From Trachythela sp. YZ-2020 (Eukaryota; Cnidaria; Anthozoa; Malacalcyonacea; Clavulariidae): a stretch of 64,000 nucleotides of DNA. Both the position numbers and the translations under genes were made by a program. The notes beneath the pieces are model-generated. The model made no database searches. It worked only from the letters and a program-made list of their open reading frames with translations, and had not been told where the DNA came from. Numbering within the stretch: the stretch's first letter is position 1; each line of letters opens with the position of its first letter. The stretch spans positions 744,001-808,000 of the forward strand of contig JADLSH010000382.1 in the NCBI GenBank assembly GCA_016169945.1. The letters run 5' to 3'. Of this stretch, positions 32,722-45,870 are shown in pieces.

Positions 32722-34743
32722 CCCTGGGGAACCCATGGGGTCACATATGACCCCACTATATTAAAATCCCATTGTTAGTGACACGTTTGATGCTAATCAT
32801 TTTTTTCCACTAAAACCCAGAATCCCACACATGACCCACCCGGAAAAGTGACCAGGTGCCGAATTTGTGAAATTACGTCATTTGAAATTCTCTAACAAAC
32901 ATGGCGGTTTTCACTGTGAATATATTTATTTTGAATTGTGATTTTCAAGCAATAATCAAGCCATAAAGAAGCAAGTTATATATATTTTAATGACTGGAAC
33001 TAAAAGATGAGTTATTAGTGAACATGTGAAACGTATTTTGGTGAGGTTTTTGCGAATTTGCGTTGCATACAGCAAGTTGTAAAATCGATGGGTCACATAT
33101 GACCCACTGGGTTACTGTGAACGTTTTTGTCATTTTTATCCAGTGGTCAGATTTTCGAAAGGTGATAAAGTATAGTGATGGATTAGCATATATATCAATC
33201 AATACTTTACACCAACTTGGCTAGGGTTTTGTAGAATTATTGTTTGGGTAGAATATAAAGGTTCTGTTTATTTATAGTGTCTGTTTTCTTTTTCATCATT
33301 CAGTTTATCATGGCTAGCAGTAGAAAGCAAGATCATCTTTATACTGTTGAGCAAGTTTTAGATGAACTTGATGTTGATGATAGTGATGTCAGCCTAGGTG
33401 GCCCAAGCGATGAGTCGGATAGTGATGAAGTCTATGTCCCAGGTAACATTGATAATTTAGAGAGTAGTGACTCTGAAAGTAACCATGAACGCTTATCAGA
33501 GGTGACTGATGAATCAAGTGGTGATGATGATAATGATGATGTACCTCTCGCAAGAAGATTGGGCATCACCAATAAGTGGAAAACCAAGACCAAACCAAAA
33601 TATAGATGGCGAAAAAAAGATTTTGAAGCACCCCAAGATATATTTCAGGGTGAAATGGTTGAACCAAGAGATCCAACTGGAATAACAGAGACACCTTTAC
33701 TCTACTTCAAGCGGTTTGTGACAAAATAAATGATAGAACTGATTGTGGAGTATACCAATAGATACAGTGTCCAAAAGAATGGTAAATGTGTAAATACATC
33801 GGTGAAAGAAAGTAAGTACTGGGCATGTTCTTCAAAATGGGCATTGTTGAGATGCCTGCAATACGGATGTACTGGAAAAGGGAAACTCGGTACCCTCCAG
33901 TTACAGAAGTCATGAGCAGGAATAGATTCCAGCTACTTCTTTCTTTGATTCATTTCGTGGACAAGGAAACTGTGTCAGAGGAAACAAAGAAAGACCGCCT
34001 TTGGAAAATGCGACCATTTCTGGACATGTTCCGAGTTCAGTGCCTTCAGACTACCGCTGCAGAACATCAGTCCATTGATGAAATTATGATATCCTACAAA
34101 GGAAAATTTTGGCAAATACAGCAGTATATAAGGGGTAAGCCGCATCCACGGGGCTTCAAAGTATGGGCTAGATGCTCTGTGCATGTATTCCTCCATGACT
34201 TTGAAGTCTATCAGGGAAAAGGTGGAGATAAGGGAACAAAGGAGCTTGGCATTGGAGGAGACGTTGTTGTAGAGCTGTGCGAAACTCTTCCAAAAGATGT
34301 AGGGCACAAGATATATGCTGACAATTTCTTCACCTCAGTTGGACTAATAGAGAAATTGTCAGACGACGGATTTCTTTATACTGGGACTGTGAGAAAGAAC
34401 CGTCTTGGAAGAAAAAGCCCTCAAGAAGAAAGGACGAGGATCACATAATTTTAGAGTTGAAGCGAAGACCAATACCATCTGTGTTAGATGGCAGGATTCA
34501 AAAGCAGTAACCCTCATGTCGAACTATGCTGGTACAGAGTCTATCGACAAAGCCCGCCGCTGGGAGACGAGTAGCAAAGAGTACACCGAAGTTGACCGCC
34601 CATACATCATCAGGGAATACAATACCCACATGGGTGGTGTTGATATGCTGGATGCCCACATCTCCCGTTGTAAGTATTCCATTCGAACACGGAGATGGTA
34701 CCTTATACGTTTTGTTTATTTTTATGTCTTGGGTTCCCCAGGG
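32722..34743 (+). mobile_element. piggyBac transposon 1
   Basis: The left end CCCTGGGGAACCCATGGGG and right end GGGTTCCCCAGGG are inverted repeats starting CCC, as in piggyBac. TTAA follows directly at 34744-34747; the expected left TTAA reads TAGA, so it has mutated or the insertion was rearranged. A palindrome GGGGTCACATATGACCCC lies at 32738-32755, with a second similar one near 33090. The transposase gene fills the interior. Confidence 0.8.
33310..34743 (+). pseudogene. piggyBac transposase (DDD), broken
   Basis: It begins with ATG at 33310 and a long acidic N-terminus (S/D/E-rich), then a basic patch and LLYFKRFVTK. An in-frame stop at 33727-33729, a frameshift near 33810 and another near 34425 interrupt it. 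The three catalytic aspartates of the DDE_Tnp_1_7 domain are visible: SIDEIMISYKG, KIYADNFFTS and MGGVDMLD. The C-terminal Cys-rich zinc motif is missing because the frame runs into the right end of the element. It would have cut and pasted at TTAA sites; this copy cannot. Confidence 0.85.
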
Positions 34744-34747
34744 TTAA

Positions 34748-37719
34748 AGTTAATCTATCAGTTATGTTTAAAACATAATATATATTTCCGATGAGAGGGG
34801 CCATCCTGTTTCGCCCCAGTCTCCCACCGTGTTTCGGCAACCGTAATTCCCATTCACCAGGAGGCGTTGGGTCACGTTCAGGTGTCCGCTTCTCCGGTGC
34901 AGAATCTATTGCCCACCGTGCATCATTTACCCAATAATATGCTTCAACCCCCTGGTTTGGTCACAAATTTATCCCTTCTTCTATATTCCACACATATGAT
35001 CTGAGAAAAAGTTCTAATCTACCACAGCCTAATTGTCCAACACTAAAAGACATGAACTATCCTTAGAACGCTGAACAACTTGGAACAATTCAGAATTTCA
35101 GCTGGTGAGTATATAGTCTACCTGGTTAATTCATTTTCTAAAATATTCTCTCAGACGGAGGCAGAGTTAGGGCGAACTGAGCAGAAAGAAAACATTGGCA
35201 AAAAGATATGGAAGCTGTGGGAAATACAGAAGCCACAGATTTTGGCAGCATTGACGAAGAACCAGTGCGGGCTGTCAATAACATATTAGTAAAGTTGGAT
35301 GATTGTGAAGTGACAGATGAAAGAGGTAATTTAATGATGTCTAATCATTACAGCGACTTAGTATTGTAGAATTACAATACAGGTTTTGAGGAGACATTTA
35401 TGTAGTACGTTTATATTATCGACATGGATTAGTAAAGACTTACATATTCAATAATGCATGTGTGTATACAGTATACAGTAAATTTATTTTGTGTTTAAAT
35501 ATTTTTTGTAGAGTTAGAAAACCGCTGCATCATGGCAGCTTCGCCGTGTGTCCTTGGGGGGGAACATTTTTGGAAGTTGTTCTTGTAAGTAAATGTTGTA
35601 TATTTCCTGCCGAGCGCAGCGAGGCAGCACACTAAACTTGACATAACTCTTGCCAGTCCACTCCCGAACTATGTATAGCGTGGTTCCAAGGCATATTTTA
35701 ACATATATACTGGGGGGGCCAGTTGGCCCCCCAGGCCCTCTTGATGGCCCCCCACTCACACAAAATTGGCCCCCACTCCCTGGGCCCTTTATACATTGGG
35801 TCGTTTACAGAGTAAATGATTTGTCTGTGTTAAAGTTCTCTTAAAGTTTTAGTTATAACATTGAAATACTATCGACTTTCAATTTCCCCCGGACCCTTAC
35901 AGGGCTCGCGCCTTCAGCACTCAGATTAAGGGCCTTTTTTCACAAATGATCCCCCACTTAGAAATCCTTAAAACATGCCTTGCGTGGTTCAATCTCGATT
36001 ATGAAAAATTTTGGATGTCAGATTTTGACAAACAATGGAATGATGACGTTCTGTAACGTATTATGTTTACTCTGAAGTTTAAAGTTACATACTCCAGATT
36101 GTTTACGGAAGAAATATTAATTATCCGAACATAGTCCGAACACCCATCACAGCGATGGCAATTTCTAAACTAGCAGGCGACGAGGAATTCATGTTTACAC
36201 GTATTCAAACTATATTCAAACTATATTCAAACTATATTCAAACTAGATTCAAACGAAGCCATTATGCTCGTTAAAATCAATACAAACGAAGAATTGTTGT
36301 GTCTGTTTGCTGTGAATCAGACCATAGTTACAGACGAAGGCATAATTGTTGTGTCTGTTGGCTGTGAACAAACAGAAAGTTACAACTGTACAAAATACTG
36401 AACGAAGCGCTGTGCTTGTGAAAAATATTGAAAGGTAAGACAACCTTGTTGCGACTGTAGAGTACTGTATAAATGGGAGTAACAATTGAGCAATATCGTG
36501 CCCGAATAGGAGCACATAATAATGTGGGAATAAAAAAGTATTCAACCCAACTGGAAGGTAACTTTAGTTACATAATGTTGATGTTATTTCAGCTGGGTAT
36601 AAACATCATTGTATTAATAATATTGGTGCAAGTATTTCACTTGTGTATACTGTACTTTATTTGCCAACACAAAAATTGGCAGAACATATAAAGTGACTAA
36701 GTATTTCCAAGGTAATATAAAGTGACTAAGTATTTCCCACAACCCCTCAGTTGTATCCTTACTGTTTGGATTACATTATCAGTTTATCAAATATAATTAA
36801 AAAGCTATAATTTTACTCACCAAAAACGTTGACGCGAACACTTCACCTGACCTGACCTCGTGGAACCTCGTCGCAACCCGCAAATGTGGCTGGTATTCAA
36901 TTCAAAGATAAGAACAGGATTGATGAAATGGGGTATATTTTTGTACAGTACAATATTTAGAGATAAGTGTAAGTTGTGTTTTAGATTCTTTCCCCATGAA
37001 TGAAACGCTTATGTCTGCTCAATTTGCAGGATAATTCTGATGTGCTGCAAAGATCAAAGAATGTTCAACCCCACGTCTATTAAGCCACTGGACCTCTGGA
37101 AGAGATAAGTGCGCTAGCCTTAATTGCAGAGGGAATGGTAGTCATAAAATTTAGATCGTACAGCATAATAAATGCTGTTATACATGTTTACTTGCAACGT
37201 ATTACGTTTTTAACGCTCAGTACCCAAAGGGGACGACGAGTCACAGTAAAAACATTTATATGTTCTTGGAGCATATTCTGTTAGGTAGTAGTGACCAAAC
37301 TCTGCCAATTGGAGTAGAAAACTTTTTAGCACAATTGTAGACGAACGCTATGCATTTGTATCGATGATATACTAATGATATTGTGTTAGGCAGGAGTGAT
37401 TAAACTCTGGTTGTAGAGGACTTTGTAGAACAATTGTAGACGAACGTAATGCATGTAGATCAATGGCGAGAGTGCACCGCTTATCTCTGGAATTTGAATT
37501 TTCTTTAAATGCTTTTTGTACTTTAAATGTGCAGAACAGGGCAGGACAGCATGTGCCATTGCACATTTTGGCCAAGGACTGTTGCAAGAAGCATTTTAAT
37601 ATCCCGTATGTATAGAAAATCTATTCATGAGGCTGTGAGGATTCGTTTGATATACAATGTGCCAAAGAAATGGTTTTTCCTCGAAGATTTAGTCATTTTG
37701 AAAGTTTGTCCCATTTTAA
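34748..37719. other. non-coding region with small tandem repeats
   Basis: A TATTCAAAC 12-bp tandem repeat lies at 36202-36250. Two imperfect direct repeats of about 110 bp with ACAATTGTAGACGAACG lie at 37268-37370 and 37380-37470. A G/C-rich GGCCCCCCAGG patch is at 35709-35790. No exon or transposon end was recognised in the rest. Confidence 0.45.
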
Positions 37720-39091
37720 CTTCGGATGGGGTCGTATACGACCCCAGCAAGCAACCCTTTCCGTTTTTGCCGGGTTTTGCGGGTGAACGAGAATTTGAAT
37801 GCCTGCAATGAAATCTGGGATAGTTATGCTTCATTCTCATACCAAACAACCAAAGAATTCATCGAAATTTTGTGAAATAAACTGCTTTTTTGTTCGAAAA
37901 TATTCCATCCTTGAGAAATATGATATGGCTGAACAGTTGTACAACAGAGATGAGGTTTTCGAGTTTGTTTTAGTCAATTCTGGCGAGGAAAAAAGCGATA
38001 GTGTCGATGATGTTCAAGATGAATTTGGTCAAGAATTAACATTGCCTGATGTGAGGACAACACGAGAGAGAACAACTGCTTTTTCTTGATGAAGAATTGA
38101 ACGAAGTAAGTGTCACAATTATCTTTCCTATTCTACTGTCGTTTGTGGGAAATACTATACATAAAATGATGAAAATATCAAGAATATTATGTCTGAATAG
38201 ACGACATATGAAATACAATTTGTTTTGTTTTATATTTTTACTTTTTAGTCTGAACTTTCTGACCATAACAATGATGATGAGAATGATGAATTGGCAGGGG
38301 AAATTGTAAGTTGAAATCTAACTGTGTTTCGAACAATTATTGTCCTAATTCTTGGCTCTTATTCCTCTCATAGTTCTATCTCATCTGCTCTCCCATGTAG
38401 CTTTCCCCAGAGTCAACCACTGCAGATGATGAGCTGGGACCAAGTTCGAAAAGAAGTAAGAGTACATCCAAGAAAAAGGGCAAGGCGAAGAAATCTAGCC
38501 AGAGAGGAAATTCAAAGAAAGGAAAAAGTGTACCCAAAAAGAATGAGAAAAGTGCTGAACTGCCGTGGAAAAAAATTGTAGGAATTGACGATAACACTGG
38601 GTCTTCTATTCCATTTGTACTGGCCCGTCAAGACGAGCTCTCCAAGCAACAACCATCATGGATTTATTGAACTTGTTTATTCCGCTTACACTTGTACAAA
38701 GCTGGGTTGACGAGACAAATAGATATGCTGCTGTAATGAGAAACAGAAAACCATTGAATATGAAATGGCTGATGTTTCTGCTTGCTTATATTGGAATGGT
38801 GATTGCAATGGGCTTAGTAAATCCTCCATCAGTACTAGATTATTTCGCCACTGAGTCAATCTTGTCGCACCCTTGGTTCCCTTCGATACTCAGCAGAGAC
38901 CGGTTTCTCCTGATATCAAGGTATTTTCATGTGTCGGATGATACACAATTCCCTGGAGACAAACTGGATAAAGTTCGCCCATTTGTTGATCATTTGATCC
39001 AATCCTTTCAAAGCCACCGAGAAATCAGCATTGATGAGCAGATGATTGGCACCAGATGTAGAATAAGCTTCATCCAGTACATTAATATTTA
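37720..39091 (+). mobile_element. piggyBac transposon 2, right part lost
   Basis: TTAA (37716-37719) is followed by CTTCGGATGGGG and the palindrome GGGGTCGTATACGACCCC (37729-37746), matching the layout of element 1. The gene inside ends at about 39090 where LINE sequence begins, and the right terminus is missing. Confidence 0.65.
37925..39091 (+). pseudogene. piggyBac transposase, N-terminal part, intron-containing and broken
   Basis: An acidic start beginning MAEQLYNRDEVFEFVLV (37925) is followed by likely introns: a GTAAGTG donor at 38105 to a TTTTTAG acceptor near 38249, and a GTAAGTT donor near 38306 to a CCCCAGAG acceptor near 38412. Next is a basic Ser/Lys stretch, a frameshift at 38665, and the transposase core: LLNLFIPLTLVQSWVDETNR, RYFHVSDD and the first catalytic Asp in ISIDEQMIG. 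The remaining two aspartates are lost behind the LINE insertion. Splice sites are predicted by eye. Confidence 0.7.
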
Positions 39092-40842
39092 GTTATAAAT
39101 ATAGTCCTAAATAGTTACATTGCTATTCGGTAAACAACTCCATCTTGCAGGGACGAGACTTAGCACTCGCTGTTAATAACGGGTTTTTAGCCGCCACTAA
39201 ATCGTTACCGCCGCTTTCAATTACTGATAAATTATCTGTGGAAGAACCTACCGTTTTGTACCCTATCTCCGTTGTTGATGTCGAATCGCGTTTAAAAGCA
39301 GTTAAATCGAATAAAGCTCCTGGTCCAGACTCTCTGCCAAATTGGATTCTCAATAACTTTTCAATGGAGATTTCAGAACCTGTGACAATGATTTTTAATG
39401 CCTCCATTAAACAAGCACAAGTTCCAACGCAGTGGAAAGATGCAAATGTCGTTCCCGTCCCTAAGACATCCCCGGTCACGGATATATCTTCAGACCTGCG
39501 ACCTATATCTCTGACCGCCACGCTCTCAAAAGTTCTTGAATCATTTCCATTTCAATGGATTATGGATACCATTAAGTCTCAGTTGGACCCAAAGCAATTT
39601 GGATCGTTAAAAGGCTCTTCTACGATAGACGCATTAATTAGCATGTTCCACTGTTGGTATTCTAACACAGACGGCAATGGCGAGACTGTTCGTGTTTTTC
39701 TGCTTGACTTTAGTAAAGCATTCGACAGAATCAACCACAAAATCCTGATAAAAAGATGCAATTACTAAATATTGATAAATCCTTAATAAACTGGGTTATT
39801 GATTTCCTGATGCAAAGAAGACAGAGGGTGAAATTGGGTTCTTCGTTCTCTGATTGGTCCTTGGTAAATGGAGGCGTCCCGCAAGGTACAATCCTTGGCC
39901 CATTACTTTTTCTCATCATGGTCAACGATTTGGCTATTAACCACAAAGATAGATGGAAATATGTTGACGACACTAGTCTCTCAGAAACAATCGGTAAAGG
40001 TTGTCAAAGTAACCTGCAATCCGTTATTAATAATATCGATCAATGGTGCACGGAAAATGATATGATGCTTAATCGTTCTAAATGCAAAGAGCTAATTATC
40101 TCGTTCGCTAAGGACGTCCCTAATCTTCGACCATTGTTTATTAAAGATCACTGTATGTCCCCAGTTTTATCAGCAAAGGTTCTTGGTCTGTACTTTTCTT
40201 CTGATCTTAGTTGGAACTTACATGTTGAACACATAGTATACAAGGCATCAAAGAGACTTTTTTTTCTCCGAGTGCTTAAACGCAGCGGTCTTGGAGGGAG
40301 TTCTCTAATTCAAGTCTATACCACATGTATACGACCTGTGCTTGAATATGCATGCCAGGTTTGGAACTTAAACTCCCCTGACTACTTAAAGGAAGAAATC
40401 GAAAGAATTCAGAAGCGAGCCCTACGAATAATATGTCCTGACCTGTCATACCGCAAAGCCTTGGAAGTTTATGAAATATCCTTGCTCTCTCAAAGACGAA
40501 ATAATTTATGTAAATCCTATTTTAAGAAACTTCTCAACCCGGAAAATAAGTTGAATGAACTCATCCCTAATAAACGCGAAGACTTACGTACTTACAATCT
40601 ACGTAACGATCAGCATATTAACTTAATTAATTGTAAGACTACAAGATTTAGTAAAAGTTTTATTCCTTCTAGTATCGTATCATATAATGATTCATTTTAA
40701 TTGTAATATAAATTTTAGTTTTAATATACCGTATATATTACTATATGTATTAGTTTTTATCATGTAATTTAAATGTCAACTCTGTACAATTCAGCTCTTA
40801 GCTGCCATTCAGATTTTGTAATAAAATTCAATTCAATTCAAT
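39092..40842 (+). mobile_element. 5'-truncated CR1/L2-type LINE with (ATTCA)n tail
   Basis: Contains the RT gene and ends in TAATAAAATTCAATTCAATTC, a pentamer tail typical of such LINEs. It interrupts piggyBac 2 on its left; on its right it borders the Ty3/gypsy LTR fragment. Confidence 0.75.
39145..40700 (+). pseudogene. LINE reverse transcriptase, one frameshift
   Basis: The first part (39145-39768) has the APGPDSLPNWIL block, LRPISLTATLSKVLE and motif A FLLDFSKAFDRINH. After a frameshift near 39750 the second part (39756-40700) carries GGVPQGTILGPLLFL, motif C YVDD (intact), the thumb region LGLYFSSDLSWNLHV, and TTCIRPVLEYACQVW. The endonuclease is absent owing to 5' truncation. It is well conserved apart from the single frameshift, so insertion was fairly recent. 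Confidence 0.85.
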
Positions 40843-41529
40843 ATGGAAGGGACTTGAAAAGAATAGGAGTTTCCGTGGGAGACATTCGAGGAGCGAGGTT
40901 TGAACTTTAGATTAAAGGCGTTTGTACAAAGTATTCTTTTATTAAATACATATCTCTAATAAGTAAACACAGAGATATTACATTGGCGACGAGGATGGCT
41001 GAAGATCTAGCACCGCAACAGGCACATGCAACAAGGCAACGTAAACGTTCATAGTCAGTCGGTTTCAATACAACCCGTGCCAGAATTTAATCCCGATGCG
41101 GAAGTGCGCGCCAGTTTGGCAACGCGTTGTAATACGTGGATAGAATATTTCGAAATGTTTATCATCGCTAGTGGTATAAAAGATAAAAAGCAAAAACGTG
41201 CTTTACTACTCTATCAAGCAGGTTCGAGAATACGTGAGATCTTTCGACAGTTAAACGAAACGGGGACAGACGAATAATACGATGTCGCTAAAGCAAAACT
41301 CAAAGAACATTTTGAGCCCCAAAAGAATCGTCGATACGAAGTGTTTAAATTTCGCGAAGCAAAAGAAGAACCGAATGAAACGCTTGACAAGTTTCATACT
41401 CGATTACGGTCACTGGCGCAGACGTGCACCTTTGCTGATGCTGATTTCGAGATCGAACAACAGATCATTATGGCGGGTACTTCATCACGAATAAGAAAGA
41501 AAGCATTACGAGACCCTACATATGAAAGA
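40843..41529 (+). pseudogene. Ty3/gypsy retrotransposon: LTR end, primer site and gag
   Basis: An LTR remnant ends near ATATTACA at 40984, followed by TTGGCGACGAGGATGG, a sequence often seen as primer-binding site/leader in metazoan gypsy elements. The gag frame has FNPDAEVRASLATRCNTW, FEMFIIASGI and, after a stop at 41275, KLKEHFEPQKNRRYEVFKFR and TLDKFHTRLRSLAQ. It breaks at TGAAAGAT (41522-41529) and resumes at 52019 with the same 8 bases. Confidence 0.75.
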
Positions 41530-41559
41530 TTGGACGCTACGAGACCCTACATTGTAAGG

Positions 41560-42540
41560 TTGCTCAGGAATTTTCAAACATGGCCAAAATCACTTGCGGA
41601 GTTCCGCAAGGGTCAAACTTAGGACCTTTACTTTTCCTGATTTATATCAACGACTTGCCAAACTGTTTGACGACCACGGAAGCATCGATGTTTGCTGATG
41701 ATACTAATCTATGCTGTAACGGGAAATCATCAGTGGATATTGAGCAGAAAATCAATATAGACCTTGACAATATAAAAAAATGGCTAATTTCGAACAAATT
41801 AACATTAAATACTAAAAAAACGGAATACATGATCATTGGTTCCCAGAATAGGCTTAACAATATACTTTCAAATCCAGAAATTCTTATTGGGGACCATAAG
41901 ATAGAGAGAGTCGCACACAAAGAATTTCTTGGTGTAATTGTGGACGAGAATCTCAACTGGCACAAACATATTGACACTCAATGCAAAAAAATTCAAAAAA
42001 CATTGCTCTATTAAGAAGGGCTAAAAATTACATCACAGAAAACGGGCTAATTATGCCATACAATTCTTTAGTTCTACCATACTTTACTTACTGTTCAACC
42101 GTGGCCAATCATGGAAATAGTACACATATTGACAAATTACAAAAATAACAAAAAAGAGCTACACGAATTATTACCAGCTCGAATTACGAAATCAGAAGTG
42201 CAGACATATTAAATAGGCTACATTGGGAACCAATTAAAAGGACCCTTAACCACCGCGAAGAAGTAATGACATTTAAGGCACTACGAAAAACGACACCAAA
42301 ATACATATCAGACTCATTACACTTGTCAAAACGATACTTACGCACTGCGAAGCAACGACCGAAAGTTTAATTTACCAAAACCTAAAACTAATTTCTTAAA
42401 GAAAAGCTAAAATACCGCGGCGCTACGGCATGGAACAATTTACCAAAGGAAATTGTCGATGATTTTGAAAATCTTTCAATACCTGCATTCAAACGACTTT
42501 TAAATGAGGTTATGCAAACGACTTTTAAATGAGGTTATGC
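41560..42540 (+). pseudogene. LINE fragment inside the gypsy gag
   Basis: Encodes RT motif B (CGVPQGSNLGPLLFLIYIN), motif C FADD and KEFLGVIVDENLNWHKH. Frameshifts and stops follow, then LNRLHWEPIKR and finally AWNNLPKEIV. A 25-base tandem duplication of CGACTTTTAAATGAGGTTATG occurs at its end (42490-42540). Motif A and everything upstream are missing. Confidence 0.8.
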
Positions 42541-42723
42541 AATAACCAAGGTTAACAGCTAGGGAACCTGTGTCGTTACGTCAGCGTATCACGTGACCGG
42601 GGGTGTAGCAATTAGCATGTTTGCGTAACCGCGGCATTAACGATCTAACCACAGCACAGCTGGCATCGACGTTACGGTTTAAAAATTATTTTAAAAAAAA
42701 GAAGCTTCAGTTTATGGTTGGAT

Positions 42724-43210
42724 ATGGCTTCGGACAATCTCTCAAACACAGGAGATAGTACCCATTCAGGATCCCTGACTTCGACAGTGGCTCCGGTTGT
42801 GTGTGGGGGGGGGGGCAGCATTCCAGTCAACGGAGTTCGTGAATGGCCTAAAAACGGTGATCAGCGAAGTTCTGCAACAGTCTCGGGAACCCGTAGCCCA
42901 AGTGAACCACCTTGAACAACTCGGAGACCCGGCTCGCAAGTTCCATGCTTCTCGATCTGAGGTAGGAAATGGTTCAGAGCAACTTTCGCAATGCCAAACG
43001 TCAGGTATGTTTAATGCTCCGTTATTTATTCAGACTAGTGGTGTTGATTCCCAAGCTATTCCTTCCTCCGACAGTCAATCGAACACAAACGCGCGCAGTC
43101 ACAATGATCACGAACACGTTAATCCACCTAACGCATCGGTGGATTTGTATAAATCTAGCCCAGAAAGCGCCTTTGTTCTCGGCCCTGGCCGGTCTCCCAT
43201 CCCGCTAAAT
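42724..43210 (+). pseudogene. gag-like first ORF of a DIRS-type element
   Basis: The start at 42724 gives a Ser/Thr-rich N-terminus (MASDNLSNTGDS), then a run of Gly from a G9 tract at 42805-42813, which probably causes the frame change. Then come STEFVNGLKTVISEVLQQS and, at the end, VLGPGRSPIP. The latter motifs are characteristic of the ORF preceding RT in many invertebrate DIRS-like elements. A stop then interrupts the frame that continues with HEYIEMSDLISENLEEP. Confidence 0.6.
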
Positions 43211-45042
43211 TAGTAAAAAAGATCGTGTCCCACGAATATATTGAGATGTCGGATTTGATATCTGAAAATTTGGAGGAACCTCAAAGTGAACTTACTTCAT
43301 TTACAATTGAAGGCGCTTCGATTGTTCAAAAAGCATCGGATATCCATACGTGGTCAGCACCAATATTTAGACACAGCTGCTCTGGACAATTTTCCATTTA
43401 ACGTTGACACTTTTGACACGCTCTTGGCCGCCCATCCGGATCGCGTTACAGTTAATTATGTAGTTAATGGGCTTCGCGAGGGATTTCGTATTGGTTTTAG
43501 ATCTCCTAATGTGATTTTAAAATCAGCGCAAACAAATTGCTGGTCAGCGCATGCGCACCCGCATGTTATCGATAAATATTTAGCTAACGAAGTTCATGCT
43601 CGCAGGGTGGTCGGACCTTTCGACGCGCCTCCTTTCCCAAACATTCATAATTTATTAGTCGTTTTGGGGTGATTCCAAAAAAAGGCAAGCCCAATTCTTG
43701 GCGGTTAATTTTAGACTTATCTTTTCCGTCCGATCATAGTGTAAATGACGGTATATTGAAATCTCATTTTCCAGTGGTGTATAGCATGGTTCAGGACGCC
43801 ATTCGTATGATTATTAGAACTGGTAAGGGGGCCTTAATGGCCAAAGTCGATATCCAAAAAGCTTACCGCATTGTACCAATCCACCCAGCTGATCGATACC
43901 TTCTAGGCATGAAATGGCGGGACAAATGTTTCGTCGATTTAGCTCTACCCTTTGGCCTCCGTTCCGCGCCAGGCATTTTTAATACCCTAGCGGATCTCGT
44001 CGAATGGATTTTACAGAATAACTATGCCGTAACGGACTTGCTACACTATCTCGATGGTTATTTTACTCTCGGACCTGCTGGTGCTCTAACGTGTTATAAT
44101 ACTGTCAATGCAATTCAGCAAGTCTCGCGTGATCTTGGCCTGCTGTTAGCTCCTGATAAGTGTGAGGGCCCCACTACTTGTTTAATCTTTTTGGGTATAG
44201 AACTGAATTCTGTCAGCATGACTGCACGTTTACTGCATGAAAAATTATCGGAGTTACAGACTATCATTTCGGAATGGGTACAAAATAAATTCTGCACGCG
44301 CAAACAACTGGAATCCTTGGTGGGTAAACTCTCTCATGCGTGCGGAGTCGTGGCATATGGCCGCACCTTTCTACAGCGTCTCATTAATTTACTTCGCTCT
44401 TCGCAACCACGCCAGAAATTTATCCGCTTAACCAAACAAGCCCGCTTGGACCTACAGTGGTTGTACTATTTTTTACCCTCCTGGAACGGCATTTCGTTTT
44501 TCGACCTTCCAGAATGGACCCCGGTGCCTGATTTCGAACTTTCGACTGATGCGTCTGGTACTAAAGGTTTCGGCGGGTGTTACAACAACGAGTGGTTCTC
44601 GGCGGCGTGGTTACCCGCTCAAGAACGGTTCGGTATGTCCTACAAGGAATTGTACGCAATTGTTGTTGCATGTTACCTTTGGGGCCACCGATGGCGTCAT
44701 CAACGAGTGCTCTTTCACTGCGATAATCAACGTGTCGTCCAGATTCTCAAATCTGGAGCGTCTAAGGATGATGCCACCCTGGATTTGGTCCCAGAGCTGT
44801 TTCTTATTGCAGCGAAATACGATTTCCGCCTCTCTGCGGTACACGTCCCTGGCAAGGAAAACCTTCTCGCTGACGCGTTATCTCGCTTCCAATTACAGGA
44901 GTTCTTCCGTCTGGCCCCCCAAGCATCCAAGGTTCCCGTGCCCATCCCACCAGAACTGCAAGCTCGGCTGACCTCCAGTCTCTACGGGAACAAGCCACGT
45001 CTCAGCTCCTTAAGGGGACTTTCTACCCTAAATTTCGGTTAG
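43211..45042 (+). pseudogene. DIRS-like reverse transcriptase-RNase H
   Basis: An upstream part (43286-43672) has DNFPFNVDTFDTLLAAHPDR and the GLREGFRIGF block. A frameshift at about 43672 leads into the RT: VIPKKGKPNSWRLILDLSFP, motif A KVDIQKAYR, LPFGLRSAPGIF, then YLDG where the catalytic YxDD box should be. RNase H follows: STDASGTKGFGG, CDNQ and KENLLADALSR. No tyrosine recombinase follows, although DIRS elements need one to integrate, so the 3' part is lost. The second active-site Asp changed to Gly makes the RT inactive. Confidence 0.85.
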
Positions 45043-45870
45043 AAGGTCAAAATTTCAAAATTAGTTTCATTTTATAGTGGTAGGATTACTTGTTAACATA
45101 CTCTTTACAGAATGTTAAAATTCAGCTTAGTTCTGGAGATACGGAATTTTTTTCTGATTACCATAATATAAAATGCCAGGGTGCATTTGAAGGGCGATAC
45201 GCCGAAGATCTTCGGCGTGGACTTCAAAAAATCGTGGCGTATCGGCGTGCAATAAAGGATTTTTTAGCGTTCTGGCGTACATTGAAAATTAGATAGTCTA
45301 TAAAATGGCGTAATTTGGCGTCACGGCGTCTTCGAATTTCGTAAGTTTGCTTATCGTAAGTCGTATAAACGCGCCGCTACGAGTGTAGGAAGCATGGCGA
45401 CAGAATGAACCATGTTTTGAAGAATTCTGGTCCTATTATATTTGCATATTACATGACGTTCTGTAGCCAACTGGCTGTTAGACGCGCGGGCACTTATTAA
45501 CACGAAACTTATTCAATTTTAAACTGTTCTTTTTCTCGGGTCAATAATCTCAATCTCGAGTCAGTTTAATGTAATTTCTATTGGCTGTAGGATTAACTTT
45601 CATTTAATGTTTTAATTTTAATTGTTTTTACTCTGGCTCTTTTTGGACCACATGGTCCACATTGACCACATAGCACTGTAATGATAAAGTTACATTCACG
45701 AAATTTTTGTTTTTCTGATTTGATGATTTCAGTCAGGTACATGTATAATATTGTCATTTTATCAATGAAATTATGTGTTAAAACTATACCACCTGATGTT
45801 TTTAGGTTTTTTAAAATTTATAAAAAATACCTATGGCTATGTTTTATGATATTTTACATTTAAATCTCAG

